Shown here: positions 46,055 to 55,121 of the stretch, one piece after another | Layout of the letters: every line of letters starts with the position of its first letter | Numbering within the stretch: the stretch's first letter is position 1 | Assembly (NCBI GenBank): GCA_938015295.1 | Contig: CALLQB010000023.1 | Coordinates: 1-64,000 of the forward strand | Length of the DNA: 64,000 nt | DNA from: an uncultured Acidimicrobiales bacterium | Lineage (GTDB): Bacteria > Actinomycetota > Acidimicrobiia > Acidimicrobiales > SHLQ01 | Direction: 5' to 3' | The notes under the pieces: generated by a model | Database searches by the model: none | Told to the model about the DNA's origin: nothing | Seen by the model: the letters and a program-made list of their open reading frames with translations, nothing else | Program-made: the position numbers and the translations under genes

Positions 46055-47034
46055 TGGAGTCTTTCGGCAATGTCGCGAGCGAAATAGGTGAGAATCATGT
46101 CGGCGCCAGCCCGCTTGATAGCGATGAGATGTTCGAAAGACACCGCGTCCTCGTCGATCCAGCCGTTGGCTCCGGCCGCCTTAACCATCGCGTACTCACC
46201 AGACACCTGATAGGCAGCGAGAGGCAGATCGACCTCTTCGCGGGCCTTCGCGATGATGTCGAGATAGGCCATAGCCGGCTTGACCATGACCATGTCAGCG
46301 CCTTGGGCGATGTCCGCGCGGATCTCTTCAAGAGCCTCGCGGGCATTGCGAAAGTCCTGTTGGTATCCCTTGCGGTCACCGCCATCGGCGATGTTCACAT
46401 CAACAGCGTCGCGAAACGGACCGTACAACGCCGACGCGTATTTGGCGGCATACGCGAGGATCGCCGTGTCGATGAAACCGTGGCTATCGAGTTCGGCGCG
46501 GATGGCGGCAACTTGACCGTCCATCATGCCCGACGGCGCAACAACGTGAGCTCCGGCTGTTGCTTGCGCGACGGCCGCCCGCACGTAGAGATCGAGCGTC
46601 GCGTCATTGTCGACCCGACCCGCGTCGTCCACGATGCCGCAATGGCCATGGTCGGTGTACTCATCGACACAAAGGTCGGTCATGAGCACGACGTCATCGC
46701 CGAGGTCCTCGCGAAGATCACGCATCGCGACCTGCACGACGCCATCGGGGTTCCATGCTTGGGAACCCGTCGCGTCCTTTGTTTCTGGAACCCCGAACAA
46801 GACAATGGCCGGAACGCCAAGGTCACGTAGCTGCCGCACTTCTTCTCGCAGCGACTGGCGGGAATGCTGCACGACGCCAGGCAGCGAGTGAATAGGTTCG
46901 GGGCTATCGATTCCCTCGCGCACGAAAAGTGGAGCGATGAGGTCATCGACATCGAGCGTTGTCTCGGCGACCAGGCGACGCATAGCCCCCGAAGTGCGAA
47001 GCCGACGCGGCCGGCGTTGCGGAAAAGTCATCAA
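46051..47034 (-). CDS. hemB: Delta-aminolevulinic acid dehydratase
   Basis: Condenses two 5-aminolevulinates to porphobilinogen. The 327 residues include the metal/allosteric region LMTDLCVDEYTDHGHCGIV, the active-site Lys regions KYASALYGPFRDAV and DMVMVKPAMAYLD, and YQVSGEYAM. It is the upstream partner of hemL. The 25-base gap to the HAD gene leaves room for shared transcription. Confidence 0.96.
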   Translation of the reverse strand: MMTFPQRRPRRLRTSGAMRRLVAETTLDVDDLIAPLFVREGIDSPEPIHSLPGVVQHSRQSLREEVRQLRDLGVPAIVLFGVPETKDATGSQAWNPDGVVQVAMRDLREDLGDDVVLMTDLCVDEYTDHGHCGIVDDAGRVDNDATLDLYVRAAVAQATAGAHVVAPSGMMDGQVAAIRAELDSHGFIDTAILAYAAKYASALYGPFRDAVDVNIADGGDRKGYQQDFRNAREALEEIRADIAQGADMVMVKPAMAYLDIIAKAREEVDLPLAAYQVSGEYAMVKAAGANGWIDEDAVSFEHLIAIKRAGADMILTYFARDIAERLQ

Positions 47035-47059
47035 CCGCGAGCGTAGGGGCCGCGGACCG

Positions 47060-47713
47060 CTAGTTGATAGGCGGACTCAACAGATCTGCGGGAAACTCGC
47101 TGAGCGAATCGAGGACCAGATCGGCCTGCCCAAAGTCGGACCCAGCGGTGATCTGATTAGGCACGACTACCACGGTCATACCAGCCGCTTTCGCCGCGGT
47201 AACCCCATGGGCCGAATCCTCGATCACGACACATCTTGCTGGGTCAACCCCCAACCCATCGGCGGCGTGAAGAAAGACATCGGGCCACGGTTTTGCGTTG
47301 GCCACATGATCGCGGGTCGCGACCGTACTGAAATGGTTGATCAACCCTCGCGTGACAAGGTGCCGCTCGACCCACGCTGAAGGCGAGCTCGACGCCACAG
47401 CGAGCGGCAGCCCGGCCCCGGTTGTCATCTCGATCAGCCGCACTACCCCCGATCGCAATTCGGTCTGCTCAACGCGCTGGTGGTTGTCCGCCAAACGGCG
47501 CTGCTGAATCTCGTCAAGGTTGTCCAGCGGTCCGGCGAGCTCTTGCAACACGTCGGTCCAGTGTTTGTGATCTGCGCGTCCGACGCCGTTCTTAAACAGA
47601 TCGAGATCGTAGGTAAATCCGTGACGCTCGAACTCTGCGTTCACCGACTCGTACTGACATATCTCGGTGTCGATGATGGTGCCATCGAAGTCAAAAATGA
47701 TCGCTTCGGTCAT
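47060..47713 (-). CDS. HAD-superfamily hydrolase (beta-phosphoglucomutase-like)
   Basis: A 217-residue phosphatase or phosphomutase of the HAD subfamily with an alpha-helical cap. Motif I is FDFDGTIIDTE, motif II is the Ser in AVASSSPSAW, and motif III/IV is VIEDSAHGVTAAKAAGM. The substrate is not evident. It is placed between the dehydratase and hemB on the same strand, with 22- and 25-base gaps. Confidence 0.92.
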   Translation of the reverse strand: MTEAIIFDFDGTIIDTEICQYESVNAEFERHGFTYDLDLFKNGVGRADHKHWTDVLQELAGPLDNLDEIQQRRLADNHQRVEQTELRSGVVRLIEMTTGAGLPLAVASSSPSAWVERHLVTRGLINHFSTVATRDHVANAKPWPDVFLHAADGLGVDPARCVVIEDSAHGVTAAKAAGMTVVVVPNQITAGSDFGQADLVLDSLSEFPADLLSPPIN

Positions 47714-47735
47714 AGACCAACGCTACCGCGACGAA

Positions 47736-48704
47736 TCATGCAGCAGCGACGAGATTTGCAAACCGCTCGAGGCTGACGTTGCCCCCGGAAAGCGTGACCG
47801 CTACACGCTTGCCGGCAAGGCCAAGATCTCGGAAAAGCACGGCGGCCAGCGCTGAGGCTCCGCTCGGTTCGACGACCAATTTGGTTGCGGAAAACAGCAA
47901 CTTCATCGTCGCCACGATCTCTTCGTCGGACACGACGGGGAAGCCTTCGACAAACGCGCTGTTGATCGGCCAAGTGAGTTCACCTGGACTGGTGACCTGT
48001 TGACCATCAGCGATGGTTCGCGGAACGGGAATCGTCACCCGAGCGCCAGCGGCAACCGATTGTGCATGATCGTCCCCACCCTCGGGTTCGACGCCATACA
48101 TCGCAATACCGTTGTCGTGAGCTTTCGCGGCAGTCGTACATCCGGCCAAAAGCCCACCGCCACCGAGACAGACAACGATCGCGTCGATGTCCGGCACCTG
48201 CTCGACAAGCTCAAGACCTACGGTTCCCTGTCCGGCGATCACCTGGGGATGGTCATAGGGCGGTATCAGCACTCGACCATCACGCTCGGCGATAGCACGT
48301 GCGATTTCCTCGCGGCTTTCGTTGTACCGGTCGTACTTCACCACGGTGGCGCCATGGTTTTCGGTACCAGCGACCTTTTCGGGCGGCGCATCGTCGGGCA
48401 TCACAATGATCGACGTCGTGCCACACATCGTTGCCGCGCACGCAACCGCCTGCGCGTGGTTACCAGAAGAGAACGCAACCACACCCGCAGCAAGACCGTC
48501 GGCGTCGAGCGACCGAATAGCGTTGTACCCGCCACGAAATTTGAACGCTCCCGTGAGCTGAAGGTTTTCGGCCTTGAGAAACACTTCGGCGCCGGCGCGC
48601 GCATCAAGTGCCGCATGTCGCACGACTGGCGTGCGAATCGCGACGCCAGCGAGCCGCTCTGCGGCGCGGTGAATGTCGTCGACAGCGATGGCGTATCCGG
48701 TCAT
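47736..48704 (-). CDS. Threonine/serine dehydratase-like PLP enzyme
   Basis: A 322-residue fold-type II PLP enzyme. The Schiff-base Lys is in LTGAFKFRGGYNAI, and the phosphate-binding glycine loop is in VVCLGGGGLLAGC. With no C-terminal ACT domain it belongs to the short group that includes catabolic threonine dehydratase, serine racemase and hydroxyaspartate dehydratase; sequence does not choose between them. It is on the same strand as the HAD and hem genes but has no clear metabolic link to haem. Confidence 0.9.
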   Translation of the reverse strand: MTGYAIAVDDIHRAAERLAGVAIRTPVVRHAALDARAGAEVFLKAENLQLTGAFKFRGGYNAIRSLDADGLAAGVVAFSSGNHAQAVACAATMCGTTSIIVMPDDAPPEKVAGTENHGATVVKYDRYNESREEIARAIAERDGRVLIPPYDHPQVIAGQGTVGLELVEQVPDIDAIVVCLGGGGLLAGCTTAAKAHDNGIAMYGVEPEGGDDHAQSVAAGARVTIPVPRTIADGQQVTSPGELTWPINSAFVEGFPVVSDEEIVATMKLLFSATKLVVEPSGASALAAVLFRDLGLAGKRVAVTLSGGNVSLERFANLVAAA

Positions 48705-48727
48705 GCACCGAACCTACTGGGACCCTG

Positions 48728-50692
48728 CTATGGGGTTACAAAATGCTCAGGCTGCAATACATCGCCCGGGAACAAGTCGATGGCAGTCACCTTGCCGGTG
48801 AGCTGATCGGTGTCGTCTTTGCCAAGCGCCTGGTCGTCGACGTCGGCTCGCTGTTCGACGACATCGGCTTTCACCTCAAATGCCGGTGTTCCAGCTAGGG
48901 CAAACTCGGTCACCACAAAGACCGTCGTGAGTTCGACAAGAGCGGGAACGCTGGTAGCTGTTGCGATCGGCTCGGTTGTTTGGTCGTCGACCGGGACAAC
49001 AACGTCGGGAAGTCGAAAGCCGGTATCCGCATCGTCATTATCATCACTGTCGCCTTCGACGACCCAGTCGTCATCCTCGCCTTCGACGACCCAGTCGTCA
49101 TCCTCGCCTTCGACGACCCAGTCGTCATCCTCGCCTTCGACGACCCAGTCGTCACTGTCAATCTCAACCCAGTCGTCACTGTCAATCTCAACCCAGTCGC
49201 CGTCATCTGTCGCATCACCCGCAGCGGTAGTCACTTCCTCGAAGCGCATATCCGCACTATCGCCAAGCCCGGCGACACCGCCGAACACCAACGGCAGCCC
49301 GTTGAGCGCACCAGCGCCTTCCATACCCTGGCCAGCCAACAAGCTTTCGGGGTCATCGATCCAGCCCTGCACCTGCGCCTGATCGAGACTCTGCAGTGAC
49401 GCAAGAAGCGGCTGCATAAGCGAGGCCATCGGCGAGATAAACCACCGGTCGCCTACTCGGTGCACCCGCACCGAGGTCTCGGCAAGTTCGCCTACGTCTA
49501 CGCCGCTCTCCTTCTCCATCTCGTCGAGATCGGCAGCCGACACCATGCACTCGGCTTCTTGATCCTCGAAGATTTCGACCAAACAAACGTCGGCGGCGGT
49601 ATCGACCCGCAGACCCCCCAAGTTCGCGATTTCCACCGAAAGCGCGAACCCTTCAATCCACACTTGGCCATCGTCGCCAGTGGTTTCCGATCGTAGGTCG
49701 AGACGTTCTATATCGATGTCGACTTCGTCCTGCTGGTCGGCATCGAAGGTCTTGTCGATCTCGCCGAGAATCAGGTTCGCATAGTCATAGACCGCCGCAG
49801 CTTCCTCGGGATCAAGCGCCGCGATCATCGCCTCGAGGTCAAGGTCAGACATCGCACTCGCCATAGCTTCGACAGCACCTTCAGGCGTCTCACCACCCGT
49901 AGGGGTCGGGCCATTGCCGACCGCTGGCATCTCCGCAACACCGGCGTCGCGACGGATACCCTCGGCAACCGAATACCAAAGACTCACGTACCACTGGCCG
50001 CCGCGTTCCACTGCCACAACCCCCATGTCGTCGAGACTCTCAACCGAGTTTTCGAGCCCTTCCTCACCTTCTGCCACAAGCTCATTGCGCTGCTCGTCAG
50101 ACAAGTTGTCCATGATCAACGGGCCATACGGGAGCTCCCCGGCCGATCCGGTCGCCGTCATCTGGCCATCGACGGCCACTCGAACAACGTTGCCACCGAG
50201 CGACTCTGGGGCGTAACTCATGTCGGAAAGTTCAATGTCGACTCCGGCGACATCGGACATGTCAAAATCTTTTGCAACAACCCCAATGCGCTGAAGTTCG
50301 CTCATCATGTCGAGGGCTGGATTCACCATGGTGCGACGTTCGGTCGGCTCGACCAGCTCGACCGCACCAAGAAAGTCCTCAGATTCCATAGCCTCGAACA
50401 GTTGCTGCACGGCTGCTTCTGGGCTTGCTGCACCAGAACCGTCGCTACCCGATTGGAACTGGCGTACCGCGACAAATGAGCCTGCGGCCAAAACCGCAAC
50501 GGCCGCCGCTCCGGCGAGCATCGGCATCATCCTTTTTTGCCGAGTAGGCCCGCCCTTCTCAAGTAGCTCTTGCACCTCAAGCGGGGTGTCGTCGGACGCA
50601 GGACTCGCACCAGCTGTGGCAACACCAGAAAGCGCTGCTTCTACGCCATCGCGTTCAGGGGCGAGCTGCTCAGAGTTTCGTTTGAATTTCAC
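48728..50692 (-). CDS. Unknown single-pass membrane protein with acidic Trp repeats
   Basis: A 654-residue protein. The start is GTG 50692, supported by AAGGA six bases upstream; the longer open frame would enter the neighbouring gene. A soluble N-terminus (about 60 residues) precedes one membrane helix (about 58-77, MLAGAAAVAVLAAGSFVAVR), so most of the protein is probably outside the cell. The outer part has two related regions of about 150 residues, rich in Asp/Glu/Ala/Met. Near the C-terminus is a tandem array of DDWVVEGED and DDWVEIDS units. No family is recognised. It lies 49 bases after the four-helix protein downstream of hemD. Confidence 0.82.
   Translation of the reverse strand: MKFKRNSEQLAPERDGVEAALSGVATAGASPASDDTPLEVQELLEKGGPTRQKRMMPMLAGAAAVAVLAAGSFVAVRQFQSGSDGSGAASPEAAVQQLFEAMESEDFLGAVELVEPTERRTMVNPALDMMSELQRIGVVAKDFDMSDVAGVDIELSDMSYAPESLGGNVVRVAVDGQMTATGSAGELPYGPLIMDNLSDEQRNELVAEGEEGLENSVESLDDMGVVAVERGGQWYVSLWYSVAEGIRRDAGVAEMPAVGNGPTPTGGETPEGAVEAMASAMSDLDLEAMIAALDPEEAAAVYDYANLILGEIDKTFDADQQDEVDIDIERLDLRSETTGDDGQVWIEGFALSVEIANLGGLRVDTAADVCLVEIFEDQEAECMVSAADLDEMEKESGVDVGELAETSVRVHRVGDRWFISPMASLMQPLLASLQSLDQAQVQGWIDDPESLLAGQGMEGAGALNGLPLVFGGVAGLGDSADMRFEEVTTAAGDATDDGDWVEIDSDDWVEIDSDDWVVEGEDDDWVVEGEDDDWVVEGEDDDWVVEGDSDDNDDADTGFRLPDVVVPVDDQTTEPIATATSVPALVELTTVFVVTEFALAGTPAFEVKADVVEQRADVDDQALGKDDTDQLTGKVTAIDLFPGDVLQPEHFVTP
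49050..49205. repeat. 27-base (x4) and 24-base (x2) in-frame tandem repeats
   Basis: Four adjacent 27-base units beginning TCGCCTTCGACGACCCAGTC (49050, 49077, 49104, 49131), followed by 24-base units from 49158 and 49182 (TCAATCTCAACCCAGTCGTC). On the minus strand they encode nine-residue VVEGEDDDW and eight-residue VEIDSDDW units. The near-identity of the 27-base copies indicates recent expansion. Confidence 0.95.
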
Positions 50693-50741
50693 CGGGATTC
50701 CTTCTAGCGGCTTGTTCCCAACCAAACGAGCAGCACCTCGG

Positions 50742-51164
50742 TTATCGCTTGACCGGTCTAGCTCGCACAGCGAGAAAGGCCAGTGGGATAACGATGAGGC
50801 AACCGCCAACAACGGCTGAAGTCGCAGCTCCGGTATCGACACGAAGTGGCGAGACCTTTACTAGCCACCATGCACCAACGACCAACAAGCCAACGACAAC
50901 ACACACCGCCGAAAGCACGGCCCGACGTCGGTAGCCCGCGGCTACGACACCGACTGCAACAATGAGCGGCAAGGCAAACCAGACACTAGCGACCGTCGCC
51001 CACGCACCCTCGACAATGTCGAGCGAACGCGCCGAACGGACCAATGCGTAGCTACTACGCGACCGCGTGCCGCTGAGCGCCCAACCAGAGAACGAAAGGG
51101 CTAGCGCAACGAGCAACAGCGCCGCTGCCGCAGCGTCGACGAACCGCAGTAGCCGCTCGGTCAT
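50742..51164 (-). CDS. Hypothetical four-helix membrane protein downstream of hemD
   Basis: A 140-residue integral membrane protein with hydrophobic segments at about 8-30, 58-76, 83-103 and 113-133. No family is recognised and no cofactor ligands stand out. Its start overlaps the hemD stop by four bases, so it is co-translated with the haem genes. A role in haem handling is possible from position but has no sequence support. Confidence 0.78.
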   Translation of the reverse strand: MTERLLRFVDAAAAALLLVALALSFSGWALSGTRSRSSYALVRSARSLDIVEGAWATVASVWFALPLIVAVGVVAAGYRRRAVLSAVCVVVGLLVVGAWWLVKVSPLRVDTGAATSAVVGGCLIVIPLAFLAVRARPVKR

Positions 51165-51946
51165 CCAGATCGTTCCTCGGAGACCGTCGTCGGCCCACCG
51201 GTGCCACAGAGAGCGACGACCGCTGCGACCAGCCCTTCGAGGTTGTGAGGATCAGCAGAAGCGGCAACCTGCATGCCGTGTTGTTGCGCCGCAGCGGCCG
51301 TGCTCGGACCGATGACGACAACAGCTGGCGGCGTCTGATCACTGCCAAACAGCTCACAAAACCGATGCACGCTCGACGCCGAAGCAAACGTGATGACATC
51401 GGCGGCGCCGACGGCGGCTCGCAACTCCGGTCGTACCGAGGCCGCTGCCGTGCGGTAGGCCGCCACATGGGTAACAGCCCAACCTTTGCCCTCGAGGCCC
51501 TCGATAAGCCCGGGAGACATTTCGGCCGCGCCCGGAATCAGGATTCGTCCCGGTCCGGCGCCGAACTCTTCGACCAACGCTTCACCCACAAAACGCGACG
51601 GGATGAAGTCGGCCGCAAAGCCGGCTTGCTCGAGAGTCCGCAACGTCGAGGTGCCGACCACGGCGTGGCGCACCCCGTCAACACTGCGAGATAGGTCAGC
51701 CGACGACACCGCCGCCGTATAACGATCTACCGCGTTCGATGACGTGAGCACGACCCAGTCATAACCGGCCAGTTCAGCCACCGCGTCCCGCAGAGCGGCC
51801 CCGCCATCGATCGGCTCGACGATCTTGATCGTTGCCGCCTCGACAACCTTCGCTCCGCGAGCCGTCAGCATCGCTACCAAGGTCGACGCTTGGGCGGAAG
51901 CCCGGGTCACCACGACCGTGAGCCCAGCGAGCGATTGAGCCTGCAT
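51161..51946 (-). CDS. hemD: Uroporphyrinogen-III synthase
   Basis: Cyclises hydroxymethylbilane with inversion of ring D. The 261-residue protein has the two-domain pattern of this poorly conserved family: N-terminal VVVTRASAQASTLVAMLTARG, DWVVLTSSNAVDRY, VVGTSTLRTLEQAGF, and FASASSVHRFCELFG in the second domain. Its start shares a base with the hemC stop (TAATG), and the order hemA-hemC-hemD supports the call. Confidence 0.93.
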   Translation of the reverse strand: MQAQSLAGLTVVVTRASAQASTLVAMLTARGAKVVEAATIKIVEPIDGGAALRDAVAELAGYDWVVLTSSNAVDRYTAAVSSADLSRSVDGVRHAVVGTSTLRTLEQAGFAADFIPSRFVGEALVEEFGAGPGRILIPGAAEMSPGLIEGLEGKGWAVTHVAAYRTAAASVRPELRAAVGAADVITFASASSVHRFCELFGSDQTPPAVVVIGPSTAAAAQQHGMQVAASADPHNLEGLVAAVVALCGTGGPTTVSEERSG

Positions 51947-52857
51947 TAGCGTCCGAGGAGTTCCGAGCCGCCCGCATCGTCGAGCAGATACCGAGCAACC
52001 GACCTTCCGAGGTCTTCGGGATTCTCGCCGCTGCGTTGCTCTTTGAGAAGTTTCGACCCCGACACGTTCGCGACGACCCCGGTCAGCTTGACGGTTGTGC
52101 CCGGGCTGCCGGGCTGGTCACCGGTCAACACGCCGTACGCCCCAACCGGCAGATCACAATCAGCGCCCAGTTCGGACAAAAAGGCTCGTTCAGCATCGAA
52201 AACCCGGCGGGAAGGTCCATGGTCGATCTGACGGAGTTTGTCACACACCGGCGACGCAGACGACCGACACTCGATCGCAAGCGCACCCTGCGCGACCTGC
52301 GGCACCATCACGTCGACCGACAACGTGTCGACAACCGGCGGCGTCAACTCGAGCCGGTCGAGCGCTGCAGCGGCCATCACAATCGCATCAAACTGCGAGG
52401 CTTTCTCAAGACGAGTGTCGATGTTGCCGCGCAGCTCCGCGAAACGCAGGTCGGGCCGCAGAAAGCCAAGTTGCGCCTTGCGCCGCATCGAACCTGTTGC
52501 CACGGTTCCGCCTTCAGCTAGGTTGGCCAACGTTGACCCAACCAACACGTCGCAAGGATTCGCTCGTTCGGGAACCGCGGCGATCGTCAGTTCTGGCGGG
52601 GTGAGCGCAGGAAGGTCCTTTCCTGAATGCACCGCAATGTCGGCGCGCCCGTCAAGCAAAGCAGCTTGCACCTCTTTGACGAAGATTCCTTTACCGCCCA
52701 GCACGCCGAGCGGCGTCTGCTTGTCTCGATCGCCTTGGGTCGACACCAGCACGATCTCGACCGAAACCGATGGGTCGGCAGCGACGAGCAGGTCACGAAC
52801 ATGACGGGACTGCCACTGGGCAAGCGCACTGCCGCGAGTGGCGATGCGGATGTGCAC
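51946..52857 (-). CDS. hemC: Porphobilinogen deaminase (hydroxymethylbilane synthase)
   Basis: Polymerises four porphobilinogens to hydroxymethylbilane. The 303-residue protein starts IRIATRGSALAQWQ, has VHSGKDLPALTPP, the Arg-rich GSMRRKAQL and LRGNIDTRLEK, and the dipyrromethane-cofactor Cys in LGADCDLPVGAYG. It abuts hemA (the start overlaps the hemA stop by one base) and hemD, forming a tight operon. Confidence 0.96.
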   Translation of the reverse strand: MHIRIATRGSALAQWQSRHVRDLLVAADPSVSVEIVLVSTQGDRDKQTPLGVLGGKGIFVKEVQAALLDGRADIAVHSGKDLPALTPPELTIAAVPERANPCDVLVGSTLANLAEGGTVATGSMRRKAQLGFLRPDLRFAELRGNIDTRLEKASQFDAIVMAAAALDRLELTPPVVDTLSVDVMVPQVAQGALAIECRSSASPVCDKLRQIDHGPSRRVFDAERAFLSELGADCDLPVGAYGVLTGDQPGSPGTTVKLTGVVANVSGSKLLKEQRSGENPEDLGRSVARYLLDDAGGSELLGR

Positions 52858-54158
52858 TACTCGTCGTCAGGCAACAGGTCGTAAAGCTCGCGCAGAGCAT
52901 CGGCTAGACGGTCGCCGCGGGCAGTACCAGCGCCATCTTTGAGCCGGACCGTGGGTGTTCGCAGCATCTTGCCCAGAATGCCCTTAGTGAGAGCTTCGAC
53001 CAGCTCAAGCTGATCATCGTCGAGGCGTTCGAGTCGCGACCCGAAACGGCCGAATTCGCCGCGACGAATATCTTCGGCCTGGGCCCACAACGCGGCGACG
53101 AGAGGTTCGACCTCGCGCACGTTGGTGCGGCCGACGTATTTTTCGAGCTCTTCGTCGACAATCGTGCGGACGTTGGCGAGTTCGCTGCGACGCTCACGAC
53201 GCCCAATGTCGGCGAACTCCTGCAAGCCGTCCATGTCGAGCAAGGTGATGCCTTCGATGTCAGCAGCAGCGGGATCGACGTCGCGAGGCATGGCGATATC
53301 GATGACCAACAGCGGGCGGCCAGCTCTGGCATCCATGGCGGTTTGCAAATCGGTGTGTTCGACGAGAAGCGACGTTGCGCCTGTGCCGGTGACCACCACA
53401 TCGACGTCGATCATCGTCGTCGCCAGCGCATCGAGACCAAGTGCGGTTGCGCCGATGCGATCGGCAACCGCGACGGCGTTGTCCCACGTTCGGTTCGCAA
53501 TAAGCACTTCGGATACGCCCGCTGCGGCAGCAGCTACAGCAGAGCCCTCGCCCATGTCGCCCGCTCCGACAATGAGCACCCGTTTGCCGTCGAGACTCCC
53601 GAGGCGCTGAGCTGCCAGTGCAATAGCCGCTTGAGAGATCGAGGTGATGTGCCGCGAGATGCCGGTGTCGGTGCGAACCCGTTTGCCGACCTCAAATGAC
53701 TGCTGGAACAAGCCATTGAGCGCCGTGCCGGTGCAACCCTCGGCGTGCGCAAACTCCCACGCATCTTTGACCTGACGAAGGATTTCGGTTTCGCCAAGCA
53801 CCGCAGAGTCGACGCCGCTGGCCACCTCGAACAAATGGCGCGCCGCATCAGCCTCGAAGTGGCTGTAGAGGTGGTCGGGCTCGTAGTGGGTGTAGAGATG
53901 GTCGCTGAAGGCTTCAGGCGGCAGATGCGAGATATCGGAAAGGAACTCGCGGACGTCGCCGTAGGCGCCATGAAAACGCTCTGCGTACACGTACACCTCG
54001 GTGCGGTTGCAGGTGCTGAGCAACACCGCCTCGAGGATGTGAGATCGACGGTGAAGGTCGTGCAGGGCCTTTTGCATGTCGGCCGGCGCAATGGTGAGCT
54101 TCTCGAAGAGGTCGAGTGGCATGTTGCGGTGGTTTACACCGATAACAATTACCGACAC
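52857..54158 (-). CDS. hemA: Glutamyl-tRNA reductase
   Basis: The first committed enzyme of C5-pathway haem synthesis, reducing glutamyl-tRNA to glutamate-1-semialdehyde with NADPH. The 433-residue protein has the catalytic Cys in LLSTCNRTEVY, the tRNA-binding GETEILRQVKDAW, the NADPH site VLIVGAGDMGEGSAVAAAAAG and the C-terminal dimerisation helix. The start is GTG 54158, with AAGGGG about seven bases upstream. It follows rex across a 134-base gap. Confidence 0.96.
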   Translation of the reverse strand: MSVIVIGVNHRNMPLDLFEKLTIAPADMQKALHDLHRRSHILEAVLLSTCNRTEVYVYAERFHGAYGDVREFLSDISHLPPEAFSDHLYTHYEPDHLYSHFEADAARHLFEVASGVDSAVLGETEILRQVKDAWEFAHAEGCTGTALNGLFQQSFEVGKRVRTDTGISRHITSISQAAIALAAQRLGSLDGKRVLIVGAGDMGEGSAVAAAAAGVSEVLIANRTWDNAVAVADRIGATALGLDALATTMIDVDVVVTGTGATSLLVEHTDLQTAMDARAGRPLLVIDIAMPRDVDPAAADIEGITLLDMDGLQEFADIGRRERRSELANVRTIVDEELEKYVGRTNVREVEPLVAALWAQAEDIRRGEFGRFGSRLERLDDDQLELVEALTKGILGKMLRTPTVRLKDGAGTARGDRLADALRELYDLLPDDE

Positions 54159-54292
54159 GCCAACCCCTTCTTCGTCGTAGATCTACGTTCTAGCATCGCC
54201 GCACCGCACCTGTTTTGCCAATCCCACTGCGACTCGAATCGAGGTGACCTGTGACACTATCGACACCGATTGTGGCCGACCCGCAACGACGG

Positions 54293-54979
54293 TCATGCGG
54301 GGTGTTGAAGCGAACCGCTTCGGGCCTGATAAAAGCTCAGGATCTGCAGCTCCGTCGCAAGGTCAACCTTGCGCCACGGTACTGATTCAGGAACGTCGAG
54401 CACCACAGGAGCGAAGCTAAGAATCGACTGAATACCGGCGGCGACCAAGGCATCGGCCGCCGCTTGAGCGGCGTGCTGAGGTGTGGCGATGACGCCGACA
54501 GTGATCTTGTGATCGCGAACGACCTCGGCCAGCCGTTCAACATGTTCGACGACAACCCGTTCGGTCGCCGATTCGCCGTTGGCGTCCGATCTCGGTACCT
54601 GTGTGCCGATCTTGTCGGGATCGGCGTCGACAATCGCGGTGACGGGAAACCCACGCTCGCCAAACCCGCCGTAGTTCGCTAGCGCTTGGCCAAGATTACC
54701 GAAACCGACAATGACCACGCGAGCATCGCCGGTAAGACCCAGTGTTCGTTGCACCTGCAGCATCAAAAACTCAACGTCGTACCCAACCCCACGAGTTCCA
54801 TACGAACCGAGAAACGACAGGTCTTTGCGCACTTTCGCAGCGTTGACACCAGCAAGTTCAGCAAGACGAACGCTCGAAACCGTTGTCTCGCCCTCTCGTG
54901 CAAGGTCGGCCAGAACCTGGTGATAGAGCGGCAGTCTTTCGACGGTCGCGTCAGGAACGGCAGCTGATGGTCCGGGCAT
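54293..54979 (-). CDS. rex: Redox-sensing transcriptional repressor Rex
   Basis: A 228-residue repressor that senses the NADH/NAD+ ratio and releases DNA when NADH binds. The N-terminal winged helix (about 15-75) contains VRLAELAGVNAAKVRKDLSF and LGSYGTRGVGYDV; the Rossmann domain begins VVIVGFGNLGQALANYGGF. ATG 54979 follows GAGG closely; a TTG nine bases earlier is possible. The order rex-hemA-hemC-hemD matches the Streptomyces rex-hemACD operon, where Rex controls haem and respiratory genes. Candidate sites lie at 54998-55015 and 32269-32286. Confidence 0.96.
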   Translation of the reverse strand: MPGPSAAVPDATVERLPLYHQVLADLAREGETTVSSVRLAELAGVNAAKVRKDLSFLGSYGTRGVGYDVEFLMLQVQRTLGLTGDARVVIVGFGNLGQALANYGGFGERGFPVTAIVDADPDKIGTQVPRSDANGESATERVVVEHVERLAEVVRDHKITVGVIATPQHAAQAAADALVAAGIQSILSFAPVVLDVPESVPWRKVDLATELQILSFYQARSGSLQHPA

Positions 54980-54997
54980 ATACCTCAACGGTATTGC

Positions 54998-55015
54998 TTG
55001 TTCTCTTGTTCACAA
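54998..55015 (+). promoter_or_regulatory. Candidate Rex autoregulatory site
   Basis: On the + strand the 18 bases read TTGTTCTCTTGTTCACAA. The right half TTCACAA matches the Rex consensus fully and the left half TTGTTCT matches four of seven positions at the correct spacing. It is 18 bases upstream of the rex ATG (54979). Autoregulation through such a site is known in Streptomyces; here the site is imperfect. Confidence 0.45.
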
Positions 55016-55121
55016 ACTCGCTACTGACAATTTCTCGATCCAACAATTTGGACACAACGACCCGGTCGTCGACACGGTCGAAAGGGTGACTGCTTCTGAT
55101 CACCAGTCAGACCACGGGCCC

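Noticed and set aside
49050-49205. Regular short repeats that could suggest a CRISPR array
   Set aside because: The units are directly adjacent with no spacers and lie in frame inside a coding region; no cas genes are near.
54236-54275. Possible Rex site between rex and hemA (near GTGACCTGTGACAC)
   Set aside because: Only one half resembles the consensus and the spacing does not fit; it scores far below the sites at 32269 and 54998.
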